64,000 nucleotides of DNA from Paraburkholderia bryophila (GCF_003269035.1 NZ_QLTK01000020.1:1-64000); one strand, 5' to 3'; counted from the stretch's first letter, positions 53,711-63,804 are shown. The notes: generated by a model not told the origin, from the letters alone. Translations and numbers: made by a program.

Positions 53711-54270
53711 ACGGCCGGTCATTGAAATTCGTGCTGGCGGCGTCGCTGGTGGTCAATGTGTTTCTGTTGGGGGCGATTGCGGGCGGCGCCTATCAGTGGC
53801 TCGCGGCCCACCGCGCGACCGCGGACGTGCCGGCGCAGCAGCGCGCGCTGCGCTTCGCCGCCGCGCCGTTGTCCGCGGAGCGGCAGAAGGCCTTTATCGA
53901 CGGTCTGAAGCAGGCCCGCCGCGAGGGCCGCGACTACGCTCGCGAGGGCAAGGAAGGCCGTCGCGAAGTGTTGCGCCTGCTGGCCGCGCCGCAGTTCGAT
54001 CGCGCGGCGCTGGACGCGGCGCTCGCCCGCACGCGCGCCGCCGACAGCAATCTGCGCGCGAACGTGGAAGGCAGCGTGGCGGATTTCGCGGCGACGTTGT
54101 CGCCCGAGGAGCGTGTCGAATTCGCCGACAGTCTGAAGCTGCGCGGTCAATGGCGCGAGACCGCGCCGGCGCCCAAGGCGAAGAAGCCGGCCGATCAGCA
54201 AAGCCAGGCCAACCCGCCGAACCCTGAGAACCCACAGAACCCGGCATCGCGCGGCGCGTCGGCGAATTAA
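53707..54270 (+). CDS. Periplasmic sensor-like protein (CnrX/ZraP-type heavy-metal sensor family)
   Basis: A 187-residue protein with an N-terminal membrane anchor (FVLAASLVVNVFLLGAIAGGAY) and a periplasmic four-helix-type region with LSAERQKAFIDGLKQARREG and LSPEERVEFADSLKLRG repeats, then a Pro/Asn/Gln-rich tail. CnrX/ZraP proteins bind metal or sense envelope stress. Cysteines are absent and His is scarce, so metal binding is doubtful. It overlaps the anti-sigma gene (ATGA), giving a CnrHYX-like three-gene system. Confidence 0.72.
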   Translation: MNGRSLKFVLAASLVVNVFLLGAIAGGAYQWLAAHRATADVPAQQRALRFAAAPLSAERQKAFIDGLKQARREGRDYAREGKEGRREVLRLLAAPQFDRAALDAALARTRAADSNLRANVEGSVADFAATLSPEERVEFADSLKLRGQWRETAPAPKAKKPADQQSQANPPNPENPQNPASRGASAN

Positions 54271-54275
54271 AAAAG

Positions 54276-54296
54276 CCGTCACACGCGACGGATTTT
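54276..54296 (+). terminator. weak hairpin after the sigma/anti-sigma/sensor operon
   Basis: CCGTC (54276-54280) pairs with GACGG (54287-54291) followed by ATTTT. The stem is only 5 bp, so termination is uncertain. Confidence 0.3.
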
Positions 54297-54341
54297 CAGG
54301 CGCGGGCCGTTTAAACCCTATCGAACGCCGAAGAGGATGGT

Positions 54342-55922
54342 ATGGCCAACTCACCGAACCTGAATGCCGCCGCGATTGCACTGAATCGCTTCGGTTTGGG
54401 CGCGCGGGCCGACGACACGCCGCCCGCCGACCCGAAGGGCTGGTTGCTCGCGCAACTGGAGCAGTACCAGCCGCGGCCTGCCGCGTGGGCGAGCCAGCCG
54501 AACTCGGTGGCGCTGTCCACCGAGTTGCTGCAGCAGCGCATGGAACTCAATCAGCAGAACCGTCAGAATGCGGGCGCCGAAGCGGCGCCGAATCAGCCTG
54601 CTAATCAGGCAAATGCACGGTTTGCGCCACAACCCGGCGTGCAAGCCGACGCGCGGCAGAACGCGCAAACGGCGGCGCAAACCAACGCGCAAAACCCGCC
54701 GCAAGACGCCGCGCAAGCTGCGAAGCAAGCCGAACGGAAAGCCATTCGCGGCGAAATAGTCGACTTGTATCGCTCGTCGGTGAATGCGCGGGTGGCGAGC
54801 GCGTTGACGACGCAGACGCCGTTCGTCGAGCGGCTGGTGCATTTCTGGGCCAATCACTTTGCGGTGTCCACCGAAAAGCCGGGCGTCGCCGCGCTGGCCG
54901 GTTCGTTCGAAGCCGAGGCGATTCGCCCGCACGTGCTCGGTCGTTTCGAGGACATGCTGGTCGCGGTCGAACGTCATCCGGCCATGCAGTTGTTTCTCGA
55001 CCAGACGCGCTCGGTCGGGCCCGACAGTATGGCCGCGCTGCGCGCCGAGCAACGCAATCCGGAGCGCAAGCGCGGGCTCAACGAAAATCTCGCGCGCGAA
55101 ATCATGGAGCTGCACACGCTCGGCGTGCGCAGCGGCTATAGCCAGGACGACGTCACCGAGTTCGCTCGCGCGTTGACCGGTTGGAGTCTCGCCGCGGGCA
55201 GCGGCAAGGGCGCTGGCGCCGGCAACGCGCGACGCTTCGGCGCGCAGCCGGAGGGGGCGCCCGGCACTTTCGTGTTCCGCGCCGCGCTGCACGAGCCGGG
55301 CTCGCGAACCATCATGGGCCGCCGCTACGACCAGCCCGGCGAGGAGCAGGCCCTCGCGATCCTGCACGACCTCGGCGCCGCACCGGCGACGGCGCAGCAT
55401 ATCGGCGGCAAGCTGGCGCGCCATTTCGTGGCCGACAATCCGCCGCCCGGCGTGAGCGAGCGGCTCGCCAGCGCATTCGAGCGCAGCGGGGGCGATCTGC
55501 CGACGGTGTATCGGGCGCTGATCGACAGTCATGAAGCGTGGTCGCCCACGGCCGTGAAGTTCAAGACGCCGTGGGAGTGGACCATTTCGTCGATGCGCGG
55601 GCTCGGCTGGCAGGACCTCGGCAAGCTGCAGACCGCACCCATCCTCACGCAGCTCGGTCAGCCGGTCTGGCGGCCGGGTTCGCCCGCCGGTTACGACGAT
55701 ATTGCCGCGAGTTGGGCCGCGCCGGATGCGCTGGTGCGCCGGGTCGAGATCGCGCAGCGTTTCGCCTCGCGCGTCGGCGACCGGCTCGATGCCCGCTCGC
55801 TCGGCCAGACCTTGACGGCCGGTTCGCTCAGCGAGCCGACCGCGACCGCGGTGGCGCGGGCCGAGAGCGCCTCGACCGCGATCGCGCTGTTGCTGGTGTC
55901 GCCGGATTTTCAACGGAGATGA
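54342..55922 (+). CDS. DUF1800 family protein
   Basis: A 526-residue protein with the DUF1800 blocks ALNRFGLGARADD near the start, LVHFWANHFAVS, GLNENLAREIMELHTLGV and DDVTEFARALTGWSL. Residues about 75-135 are a low-complexity Asn/Gln/Ala insert (NQPANQANAR..., QTNAQNPPQDAAQ). There is no clear signal peptide. Such genes nearly always precede a DUF1501 gene, as here with overlapping ends, and the pair is probably exported together; the biochemical function is unknown. AGAGG ribosome site 5 bases before ATG 54342. Confidence 0.88.
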   Translation: MANSPNLNAAAIALNRFGLGARADDTPPADPKGWLLAQLEQYQPRPAAWASQPNSVALSTELLQQRMELNQQNRQNAGAEAAPNQPANQANARFAPQPGVQADARQNAQTAAQTNAQNPPQDAAQAAKQAERKAIRGEIVDLYRSSVNARVASALTTQTPFVERLVHFWANHFAVSTEKPGVAALAGSFEAEAIRPHVLGRFEDMLVAVERHPAMQLFLDQTRSVGPDSMAALRAEQRNPERKRGLNENLAREIMELHTLGVRSGYSQDDVTEFARALTGWSLAAGSGKGAGAGNARRFGAQPEGAPGTFVFRAALHEPGSRTIMGRRYDQPGEEQALAILHDLGAAPATAQHIGGKLARHFVADNPPPGVSERLASAFERSGGDLPTVYRALIDSHEAWSPTAVKFKTPWEWTISSMRGLGWQDLGKLQTAPILTQLGQPVWRPGSPAGYDDIAASWAAPDALVRRVEIAQRFASRVGDRLDARSLGQTLTAGSLSEPTATAVARAESASTAIALLLVSPDFQRR

Positions 55923-55927
55923 ATGCC

Positions 55928-57070
55928 ATGTTGTCACGCCGCCAATTTCTGAATGTCGCCGCCGCGGGCGCGGGCGCGATGCTCGTGTCGCCGCGAATCG
56001 TATTCGCGAGTGTCGCGACCGATCGTCGTTTCGTGTTCGTGATCCAGCGCGGCGCGGCCGACGGCCTGAACATCGTCGTGCCGTACGCCGATCCCGCTTA
56101 TGCGAGCCTGCGCGGCGCGCTGGCCATCGATACGTCGAGCGCGACGAAGCTCGACGGTACGTTCGCGTTGCATCCGGCGCTCGCGCAGACCGCGTCGATG
56201 TATGCGAGCCGCCAGGCGCTATTCGTGCACGCGGTGGCGTCGCCCTATCGCGACCGCTCGCATTTCGATGGCCAGAACGTGCTGGAGACCGGCGGCACCG
56301 CACCGTATCAGATGAAGGACGGCTGGCTGAACCGGCTCGTCGCGCAGTTGCCCGCCACGCGCGAAAACGCGATCGCCTTCGCGCCGACCGTGCCGATGGC
56401 GCTGCGCGGCACGGCGCAGGTGACGTCGTACGCGCCGTCCGCGTTGCCGCAAGCCCCCGACGATCTGCTCACCCGCGTCGCGCAACTGTACGACCAGGAC
56501 GCGCAGTTGCGGCCATTGTGGGATTCGGCGATGGCGGCGCGCGGCCTCGCGGGCGACGCCGGCGCGCGTCAGGACCCGGCCAGCCTCGGCAAGCTCGCCG
56601 CGGGTTTTCTGTCGCGCGACGACGGCCCGCGCGTCGCGATGATCGAAACCGGCGGCTGGGACACGCACAGTGCGCAGAACCCGCGTCTCACCAATCAGCT
56701 GAAAGCGCTCGACACGATGCTCGCGTCGTTGCGCGACGGCATGGGGCCGTTGTGGAGCAAGACCACGGTGCTGGTGGCGACGGAGTTCGGACGGACCGCC
56801 GCCGCCAACGGCACGGGCGGCACGGACCACGGCACGGGGTCGGTGGCGATGGTGCTGGGCGGGTCGGTGGCGGGCGGGCGGGTCATCGCGGATTGGCCCG
56901 GTCTCGCGCCGCACGCGCTTTACGAAGCGCGCGACCTGAAACCGACCACGTCGCTGGATGCGGTGATTGCCGGCACGGCCGGCGAAAGTCTCGGGCTCGA
57001 TCCGCAGCGCACGGCTAGCGCGTTGTTCGGATCGACGACGCGGCCGTTGACAGGGGTCGTGCGAGCGTAG
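55928..57070 (+). CDS. DUF1501 family protein with Tat-like signal
   Basis: A 380-residue alkaline-phosphatase/sulfatase-fold protein. The N-terminus MLSRRQFLNVAAAGAGAML carries a twin-arginine signal (SRRQFL), so it should be exported folded. Conserved blocks: QRGAADGLNIVVPY, SHFDGQNVLETG, MIETGGWDTHSAQN, VLVATEFGRT and GTDHGTGSVAMVLGG. ATG 55928 has GGAG 9 bases upstream; ATG 55919 overlaps the DUF1800 stop and is the alternative. Partner of the DUF1800 protein; no reaction is established for the pair. Confidence 0.88.
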   Translation: MLSRRQFLNVAAAGAGAMLVSPRIVFASVATDRRFVFVIQRGAADGLNIVVPYADPAYASLRGALAIDTSSATKLDGTFALHPALAQTASMYASRQALFVHAVASPYRDRSHFDGQNVLETGGTAPYQMKDGWLNRLVAQLPATRENAIAFAPTVPMALRGTAQVTSYAPSALPQAPDDLLTRVAQLYDQDAQLRPLWDSAMAARGLAGDAGARQDPASLGKLAAGFLSRDDGPRVAMIETGGWDTHSAQNPRLTNQLKALDTMLASLRDGMGPLWSKTTVLVATEFGRTAAANGTGGTDHGTGSVAMVLGGSVAGGRVIADWPGLAPHALYEARDLKPTTSLDAVIAGTAGESLGLDPQRTASALFGSTTRPLTGVVRA

Positions 57071-57126
57071 AAGCAGTAGAAGTGTCGGTAAGCGTTGCGT
57101 ATTTAAAGAACACTCAGGAGAGGAAA

Positions 57127-57342
57127 ATGAAAATCACAGTGCTGGTTCGCGCCGTTTCGATTGCGGGTCTTTGTGCCGCCACGTTGTCTGCTTGCGTCGT
57201 GGAACCGGCCCGGCCGCCGCAACCCGCGCCGCTCGTCGAAGTCGTACCGGCCTCGCCCGCGCCGGGCTATCACTGGGTGAAGGGCCACTACCGCTGGGAA
57301 GGCAATCACTGGCAATGGGTGCCGGGACACTGGGTGGGTTGA
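57127..57342 (+). CDS. Small YXWGXW-repeat lipoprotein
   Basis: A 71-residue lipoprotein: signal peptide with lipobox LSAC, a Pro-rich spacer (PARPPQPAPLVEVVPASP), then GYHWVKGHYRWEGNHWQWVPGHW, the same aromatic repeat as in the protein at 52 kb. AGGAGAGGAAA ribosome site. Function unknown. Confidence 0.82.
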   Translation: MKITVLVRAVSIAGLCAATLSACVVEPARPPQPAPLVEVVPASPAPGYHWVKGHYRWEGNHWQWVPGHWVG

Positions 57343-57367
57343 TCTCGCCGGTTCGGCGGCGTGACTG

Positions 57368-57393
57368 AAAAAAACCGCCGCTTCTCCAGCGGC
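57368..57393 (-). terminator. Rho-independent terminator of the diguanylate cyclase gene
   Basis: Read on the minus strand: stem GCCGCT/AGCGGC (57377-57382 with 57388-57393), 5-base loop, two G, then seven T (57368-57374). It lies a few bases after the stop of the minus-strand GGDEF gene. Confidence 0.75.
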
Positions 57394-57396
57394 TGC

Positions 57397-58758
57397 TCAC
57401 GCCGCCACGCGATTGCGTCCGGCTTCCTTCGCACGATAAAGCGCCGCGTCGGCCTGCGCGAGCAGGGCTTCCGGCGCCGTCCGTTCGCTGTTCAGCGTGG
57501 TGGCGATTCCCACCGACACCGTCACCCGGCCGGCCGGCGTAAACGGCGCCGGCACGCCGCGCTGCACCACCGCCACGCGTAATCGCTCCGCCAGTTGGCT
57601 GGCCATCTGCGCGCTGCAATCCGGCAGCACCACGACGAACTCTTCCCCGCCATACCGCGCGATGAAATCGCCGCTGCGCCGCAGGCTCGCCTGCAGCACG
57701 CCGGCCACCGCCGTCAGCGTGTCGTCGCCATGGAGGTGACCCAGGGTGTCGTTGAAGCGTTTGAAGTGGTCGATGTCCACCATCATCAGCGAAAGTGGAT
57801 ACGCGGACGCTTGCGCGCGCGCGAGTGCTTCGGGATAGCGCTCGTCGAAGTAACGACGGTTATAGAGACCGGTCAGGCCGTCGCGCGCGGCGAATTCGCT
57901 GAGCCGCGCGTTGGCGGTGTGCAATTCGCGGTACAGGTGGCTGATTTCCCAGATCAGCACGCCGAGCACCGTGCTCGACGCCACCACCGAGGCGACGCGC
58001 GCGACGTACCAGCCGATGCTATAGCGGGAGTTCGCCGCCAGCGTCACGACGATATCGCCGAGACCGGCGAGCATCGCCACGCCGAGCCACAGATCGAGCA
58101 GGGTGCGCAAGCGGGTATAGGCGACCAGGCAGATCAGCGCCGCCGCGCTGAGGAGTGCGATGCCGATTCCCGAGGGGCTGTGCGGCAGTCTCGTATAGGT
58201 CTGTTCGCTGACCAGCGCCGGCAGCGCGTCCGCATGGCGGATCGCGACGTAGCAGAGCAGCATCGACAATAACAGCGGGCCGCCGAAGAGTACGCCGCCC
58301 ATGCGTGCCACGGCCCCGGGCGCGACGAGCGGCGCCGGAAAGCGCCACCGCACCCACAGCGCGACGACCACCAGCAGCGGCGAACCGCCATGCCAGAACG
58401 CCCAGATCCAGACCGCGCTCTGCGGACTCGCACCCAGCAGGCCGGTAGCGGAAAACACGCCGGGAAACGCCAGCAACTGCACGGTGACGGTGCAGGCCGT
58501 GTACAGGTAAGCGCCTGCGAGTGCCGCCAGAAAGGCGGCCCGCGTGATCATGAATTGCGTCCACAGCAGATAGGTGGTGAGGCCTTCGGTCGCGATGACG
58601 GCCATCGTGAAGAGCGGCAGGAACGGCGCGACCGTCGTGGCGGACAGGCGCGCGACCGGCAGCACCGCCAGCACCGTGCCCAGAATCAATCCGGAAACCG
58701 CGAACGCAGCAAGACGGTGGCGGCGGTTGACCGCCAGGCTCATGATGCTGCTTTTCAT
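57397..58758 (-). CDS. MASE4-GGDEF diguanylate cyclase
   Basis: A 453-residue membrane enzyme. Residues 1-270 hold about eight helices of a MASE4-type sensor domain; residues 285-453 are a GGDEF domain with DGLTGLYNRRYFDE, DIDHFKRFND and the active site RYGGEEF (about 369). An RxxD inhibitory site (RSGD) lies five residues before GGEEF, so product inhibition by c-di-GMP is expected. It makes c-di-GMP in response to an unknown membrane signal. Confidence 0.92.
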   Translation of the reverse strand: MKSSIMSLAVNRRHRLAAFAVSGLILGTVLAVLPVARLSATTVAPFLPLFTMAVIATEGLTTYLLWTQFMITRAAFLAALAGAYLYTACTVTVQLLAFPGVFSATGLLGASPQSAVWIWAFWHGGSPLLVVVALWVRWRFPAPLVAPGAVARMGGVLFGGPLLLSMLLCYVAIRHADALPALVSEQTYTRLPHSPSGIGIALLSAAALICLVAYTRLRTLLDLWLGVAMLAGLGDIVVTLAANSRYSIGWYVARVASVVASSTVLGVLIWEISHLYRELHTANARLSEFAARDGLTGLYNRRYFDERYPEALARAQASAYPLSLMMVDIDHFKRFNDTLGHLHGDDTLTAVAGVLQASLRRSGDFIARYGGEEFVVVLPDCSAQMASQLAERLRVAVVQRGVPAPFTPAGRVTVSVGIATTLNSERTAPEALLAQADAALYRAKEAGRNRVAA

Positions 58759-59025
58759 GCGACGAATAGAGTGGGGTGAAAGGACTGCGAAAGGATCGGC
58801 GCGCTCAGGCCGGAGCGTCGTTTTTCATGCAAGCGCGCATTTTATCGGCTGATCGCGAGTTGGTCATGAAGAAATATCCGCTGTGACCTCGGCGCTGGTA
58901 TGAAGATTGACGCGGAACTGCAGTGGTTTTATGCGAAATCGAAGCGAATGGCGTGTCCGCGCAGAAGCTAGGATCGCTAAGTTTTCTTCGGTCGTCGGCG
59001 ATTCGATCCGCCGATCGACTTTCCC

Positions 59026-60270
<1,245 letters not shown>

Positions 60271-60355
60271 GCGAATGACGGGCCGGGTGGCGTGATCTTG
60301 ATCAGGGTGTCGGGGCGGTTTCGCGCTGCTTGGTTCATGCCGCCGATTCAGCATT

Positions 60356-60871
60356 TCAGCATTCAGCGGTATGCGCCGCATGAACGGAGCGCGCGCCGAC
60401 CCGATGGTAGCGGCGGCCGTAGTAGATCAGCGCATCGCCCGCCCCTTGCGTCCGCACGCCCTTCACCGCGCAAAAGAATACGGTGTGCGTACCGATCTCC
60501 GTCACCGATTCGACCTCGCAGTCCAGCGACGCGAGCGCGCCATCCAGCGCCGGCGCGCCGGTCGTCAGCGGGTGCCATTTTGCGGCGGCGAAGCGTGCCT
60601 CGACCGGCAGCGCGCTGCTGGCGAAATGCGCCGCAAGCGCCTGCTGTTCGGCGCTCAGCACGTTGACGCACAGCTTGCCGTTGGCGCGAAACGCCGCGTT
60701 ATTGCGGCTGCTGCGATTGATGCAGACCAGTAGCGTGGGCGGCTCGTCCGTCACGCCGCACACCGCCGACGCGGTACAGCCGGCGCGACCGGCGGCGCCG
60801 TCGCTGGTGACGATATTGACGGCGGCGCCGAGGCCGGCCATCGCATCGCGGAAGCTGAGCTTGTCAAGCAT
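60356..60871 (-). CDS. Flavin reductase (HpaC/NtaB-like)
   Basis: A 171-residue FMN/FAD reductase that supplies reduced flavin to the two-component monooxygenase. Blocks: FRDAMAGLGAAVNIVTSDG, GCTASAVCGVTDEPPTLLVCIN, NGKLCVNVLSAEQ and LIYYGRRYH. Start ATG 60871 has GGAG five bases upstream and overlaps the end of the monooxygenase gene by 8 bases; ATG 60883 is the alternative. Confidence 0.9.
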   Translation of the reverse strand: MLDKLSFRDAMAGLGAAVNIVTSDGAAGRAGCTASAVCGVTDEPPTLLVCINRSSRNNAAFRANGKLCVNVLSAEQQALAAHFASSALPVEARFAAAKWHPLTTGAPALDGALASLDCEVESVTEIGTHTVFFCAVKGVRTQGAGDALIYYGRRYHRVGARSVHAAHTAEC

Positions 60872-62267
60872 GAGCGTCTCCATCGGCGGGCGGTTGCCCG
60901 GCCGCGCAGGCCGGCGAGCGAAAGCGTGCGCCGGTGTGCGTGGCGGCCAAACGCGCGTGACCGAACAGCTTCTCACGCAACGTGCCGTCGCGATACGCGC
61001 GCTTATACGCCCCTCGCTCCTGCAATACCGGCACGACCAGTTCGATGAAATCCTCGAAGCATTCCGGCGCGACCGTGCGCGACAGGTTGAAGCCATCCAC
61101 GCCGGTTTGCTCGGTCCACGCGGTCAGTTCATCCGCGATCCGTTCGGCCGAGCCGACCAGCGGCGCCTGGCGGCTGCCTAATACCATCTGTTCGAGCAGT
61201 TTGCGTTTGGTCCATTGCGGCCCGGCGGCGCGCGTCATCGCCTCGACGTTCGAGACGATCGCCTGGCTCTTGCCGGTTTCGATCGGTTCGTCGAGGTCGT
61301 AGCGCGCGAAGTCGATGCCGAGCGACGCCGCCGCATGCACGAGTGCCGCTTCGGAACTGACGTAACGCTGATACTCCGCGTACTTGTCCTGCGCGTCGCG
61401 GTCCGTGCGGCCCGTGATGATGGTCTGGCCGAGCAGCACTTTGATATGGTCCGCGCGACGACCGGCGGCCACGGCATGCGCGCGAATGTCGTCGACGATC
61501 GCCTTGACCGCGGGCTTCGCCTGACCGTTGACGAACACGCATTCCGCGTGCGCCGCGGCAAACTGCTTGCCGCGCGTGGAGGAGCCCGCCTGATACAGCA
61601 CTGGCGTGCGCTGCGGCGACGGTTCGCTCAGATGCATCGCGTCCACCCGATACTGCTTGCCGTGATGATGGATCACATGCACTTTCGAGGCGTCCGCATA
61701 AATGCGTTGCTCCCGGTCGCGCAGCACCGCGTCGTCTTCCCAACTGCATTCCCACAGTTTGTAGACCAGTTCCATATATTCGTCAGCGAGGTCATAGCGG
61801 TCGTCGTGCGCCATCTGGCCGGTGAGGCCGATCGCGCGCGACGCGCTGTCCAGATAGCCGGTGACGATGTTCCAGCCGACCCGGCCGCGTGTCAGATGAT
61901 CGAGCGTCGACATGCGGCGCGCGAACAGATACGGCTGTTCGACCGAGAGATTCGAGGTGACGCCGAACGACAGATGCTGCGTGACCGCCGCCATGGCCGG
62001 AATCAGCAGCGTCGGATCGTTGACCGGCACCTGCACCGCGCCGCGAATCGCGGCGTCGGGATTGCCGCCGTAGACGTCGTAGACGCCCGCCACGTCCGCG
62101 AAGAAGATGCCGTCGAACAGACCGGCTTCCAGCGTGCGGGCATAGTCGGTCCAGTACTGCAGGTCGCGGTAGCGGCTGGACTGATCGCGCGGATGCGTCC
62201 ACAGGCCTTGCTGGATGTGACCGACGCAGTTCATGTCGAATGCGTTGAGTACGATTTCCTTCGGCAT
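60864..62267 (-). CDS. LLM-class flavin-dependent monooxygenase (NtaA/SnaA/DszA family)
   Basis: A 467-residue TIM-barrel monooxygenase using reduced FMN. Typical blocks: MNCVGHIQQGLWTHPRDQS, SFGVTSNLSVEQPYLFARR, STLDHLTRGRVGWNIVTGY, PVLYQAGSSTRGKQFAA and ETGKSQAIVSN. Members attack amines, thioethers or thiophene-like sulfur compounds; the substrate is unknown. First gene of an operon with flavin reductase and MFS transporter, with the promoter described at 62320-62348. The last 25 residues are a low-complexity tail overlapping the reductase gene. Confidence 0.92.
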   Translation of the reverse strand: MPKEIVLNAFDMNCVGHIQQGLWTHPRDQSSRYRDLQYWTDYARTLEAGLFDGIFFADVAGVYDVYGGNPDAAIRGAVQVPVNDPTLLIPAMAAVTQHLSFGVTSNLSVEQPYLFARRMSTLDHLTRGRVGWNIVTGYLDSASRAIGLTGQMAHDDRYDLADEYMELVYKLWECSWEDDAVLRDREQRIYADASKVHVIHHHGKQYRVDAMHLSEPSPQRTPVLYQAGSSTRGKQFAAAHAECVFVNGQAKPAVKAIVDDIRAHAVAAGRRADHIKVLLGQTIITGRTDRDAQDKYAEYQRYVSSEAALVHAAASLGIDFARYDLDEPIETGKSQAIVSNVEAMTRAAGPQWTKRKLLEQMVLGSRQAPLVGSAERIADELTAWTEQTGVDGFNLSRTVAPECFEDFIELVVPVLQERGAYKRAYRDGTLREKLFGHARLAATHTGARFRSPACAAGQPPADGDAHA

Positions 62268-62319
62268 GGCGTTTTCCGTTCAGGGGAATCGGGGTGTTGG
62301 CGGTAGCGGCGTTTCGTTT

Positions 62320-62348
62320 AATATAGTGGACGAAAAATCACTATGCAA
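62320..62348 (-). promoter_or_regulatory. sigma70 promoter of the monooxygenase operon
   Basis: On the minus strand TTGCAT (62348-62343) and TATATT (62325-62320) are separated by exactly 17 bases, 53 bases upstream of the monooxygenase start. This is the best promoter in the window. Confidence 0.65.
62323..62344. promoter_or_regulatory. palindromic operator candidate between divergent genes
   Basis: ATAGTG (62323-62328) and CACTAT (62339-62344) form an inverted repeat with a 10-base spacer. It spans the interval from the -35 to the -10 box of the minus-strand promoter, the classical site for a repressor. The neighbouring XRE-cupin regulator is the obvious candidate to bind it. Confidence 0.6.
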
Positions 62349-62447
62349 GACAATGATTCCGGGCTTTAATTGTGGCCACTGCGCGATCCCAACGTGTGGC
62401 CGATGCGGCGCTTCAAGCCCACGCGCCGATGCTGCAAACCACGTCGA

Positions 62448-62453
62448 TATAAT
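62448..62453 (+). promoter_or_regulatory. consensus -10 box upstream of the XRE-cupin regulator
   Basis: A perfect TATAAT lies 35 bases upstream of ATG 62489. No matching -35 box stands 16-18 bases upstream, so transcription may need an activator, or the match is chance. Confidence 0.4.
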
Positions 62454-62488
62454 TTGCCGATGCTCACTTTGACGAACTCTGCGCTGCC

Positions 62489-63058
62489 ATGTCCGAATCC
62501 GTTGCTGTCGATCTGACCCAGGCGATCTCGTCGCGCGTGAAGACCGAGCGCGAGGCGCGTCACTGGTCGTTGAGCGAACTGGCGGAACGCTCCGGTGTCT
62601 CGAAGGCGATGATCAGCAAGATCGAGCGCGGCGAGGCGAGTCCCACCGCGACGGTGCTCGGGCGTCTGTCGGGCGCTTTCGGGTTGACCTTGTCGACCTT
62701 GCTGGTGCTCGCCGAGCAGACCGGCGAGCGACTCGCGCGGCGCGCGCAGCAGGCGGTCTGGCAAGACCCGGAGACGGGCTATATCCGGCGGCGCATTTCG
62801 CCACCCACCGGCGGCGTGCTCGAATTACTGGAGATCGAATTGCCCGTGGGCGTGAAAGTCCCGTATCCGTCCGATGCGTTCGTGTTTCAGCATCAGCAGA
62901 TCTGGGTCACGCAAGGCGTGTTGACGTTTCGGGAAGGCCGGCAGCTTTACCAGCTCGAAGCGGGGGATTGTCTGCAACTCGGCGCGCCGGCCGACTGCGA
63001 GTTCTTCAATGCGGGCGACGAGGCGTGCCGCTACCTCGTCGGCCTGGTTCGACGTTAA
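62489..63058 (+). CDS. XRE-family regulator with C-terminal cupin domain
   Basis: A 189-residue transcription factor. Residues about 15-70 are a helix-turn-helix (LSELAERSGVSKAMISKIERGEASPT); residues about 110-185 are a cupin (FQHQQIWVTQGVLTF, GDCLQLGAPADCEFFN) that probably binds a small ligand. Divergent from the monooxygenase operon with a shared 221-base control region, it most likely regulates that operon and itself. Confidence 0.92.
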   Translation: MSESVAVDLTQAISSRVKTEREARHWSLSELAERSGVSKAMISKIERGEASPTATVLGRLSGAFGLTLSTLLVLAEQTGERLARRAQQAVWQDPETGYIRRRISPPTGGVLELLEIELPVGVKVPYPSDAFVFQHQQIWVTQGVLTFREGRQLYQLEAGDCLQLGAPADCEFFNAGDEACRYLVGLVRR

Positions 63059-63094
63059 GTACGTCGCTGAGTACTTCGAAGCGCGCCCGGGCGT

Positions 63095-63463
63095 TTAACC
63101 GCCGCCACCGCCTTGCGTGCCGATGGTGATCTTGTTGTTCACCGACTTCACGCCGGCCACACCCTTCGCGACTTCTTCCGCTTGCGGAATTTGCGCGCCG
63201 TCAGGCACCGAGCCAGTCAACGTTACCGCACCGCCACGAGCCCGGACAAACACGTTCGACACGTCGAAGCCTTGGGCTTTCGCCAATGCCTTGCGCACTT
63301 GCAGGCCCAGCGCGCGGTCCGTCTTCTTCACGGATTTCGCACTCGGTGCTGCCATGGCCATGTCGCCGGACGCCATCGCATCGCTCGCCTGGGCGTAGGC
63401 GCTGGACGCCGTCGCCACACACAATGCAATGCCGAGCGCCTTCAAAAGATTGACTGTTTTCAC
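63095..63463 (-). CDS. Periplasmic BON-domain protein
   Basis: A 122-residue secreted protein. GTG start at 63463 with GGAG upstream, then a signal peptide (VKTVNLLKALGIALCVATASSAYAQA). The mature part has one BON domain (DRALGLQVRKALAKAQG, ARGGAVTLTGSVPDGAQ, GVAGVKSVNNKITI) and ends in a Gly run. BON domains bind phospholipid and are found in osmotic or envelope-stress proteins such as OsmY. Confidence 0.88.
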   Translation of the reverse strand: MKTVNLLKALGIALCVATASSAYAQASDAMASGDMAMAAPSAKSVKKTDRALGLQVRKALAKAQGFDVSNVFVRARGGAVTLTGSVPDGAQIPQAEEVAKGVAGVKSVNNKITIGTQGGGGG

Positions 63464-63804
63464 GTTTTCTCCATCCTCGAAAAGTTGATGTCGCTTCGTT
63501 GCATGCAAAAAACCACGCGCTTGCGAGCACTTTTCCGCCCACGAGGAGCACCCTGTCTTGTAGAAGAGTGAGGCTGCGGCGCTCCCGGCGCGCTTAAACA
63601 ATACTCCAGCCGACGCGCTCATGCTGGAAAAACTGGCTTCGATTTAGCGTGTCTCGATGCGTGCGCGTCGATGCTTTCGACGCGCCAGGGTGGCCGTCCG
63701 GAGCGCGCAATGTTTCGGACTATAATTCCGCGACCCGGATCGCCGCCGATCCTCGGGCGCGGTGTGTCCTTCAAATAAGCCGTTTCGCGGGAGCGCGTTT
63801 CGTT
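63464..63804. promoter_or_regulatory. 341-bp divergent region, BON gene (-) / IclR-type gene (+)
   Basis: No gene supported. A perfect TATAAT lies at 63721-63726, 79 bases before the IclR-type start, without a recognisable -35 box. No other signal seen. Confidence 0.45.

Noticed and set aside
62292..62305. GGCGGTAG match to an ops/JUMPstart element
   Set aside because: It lies before the monooxygenase operon, far from the capsule locus, and the rest of the JUMPstart pattern is absent.
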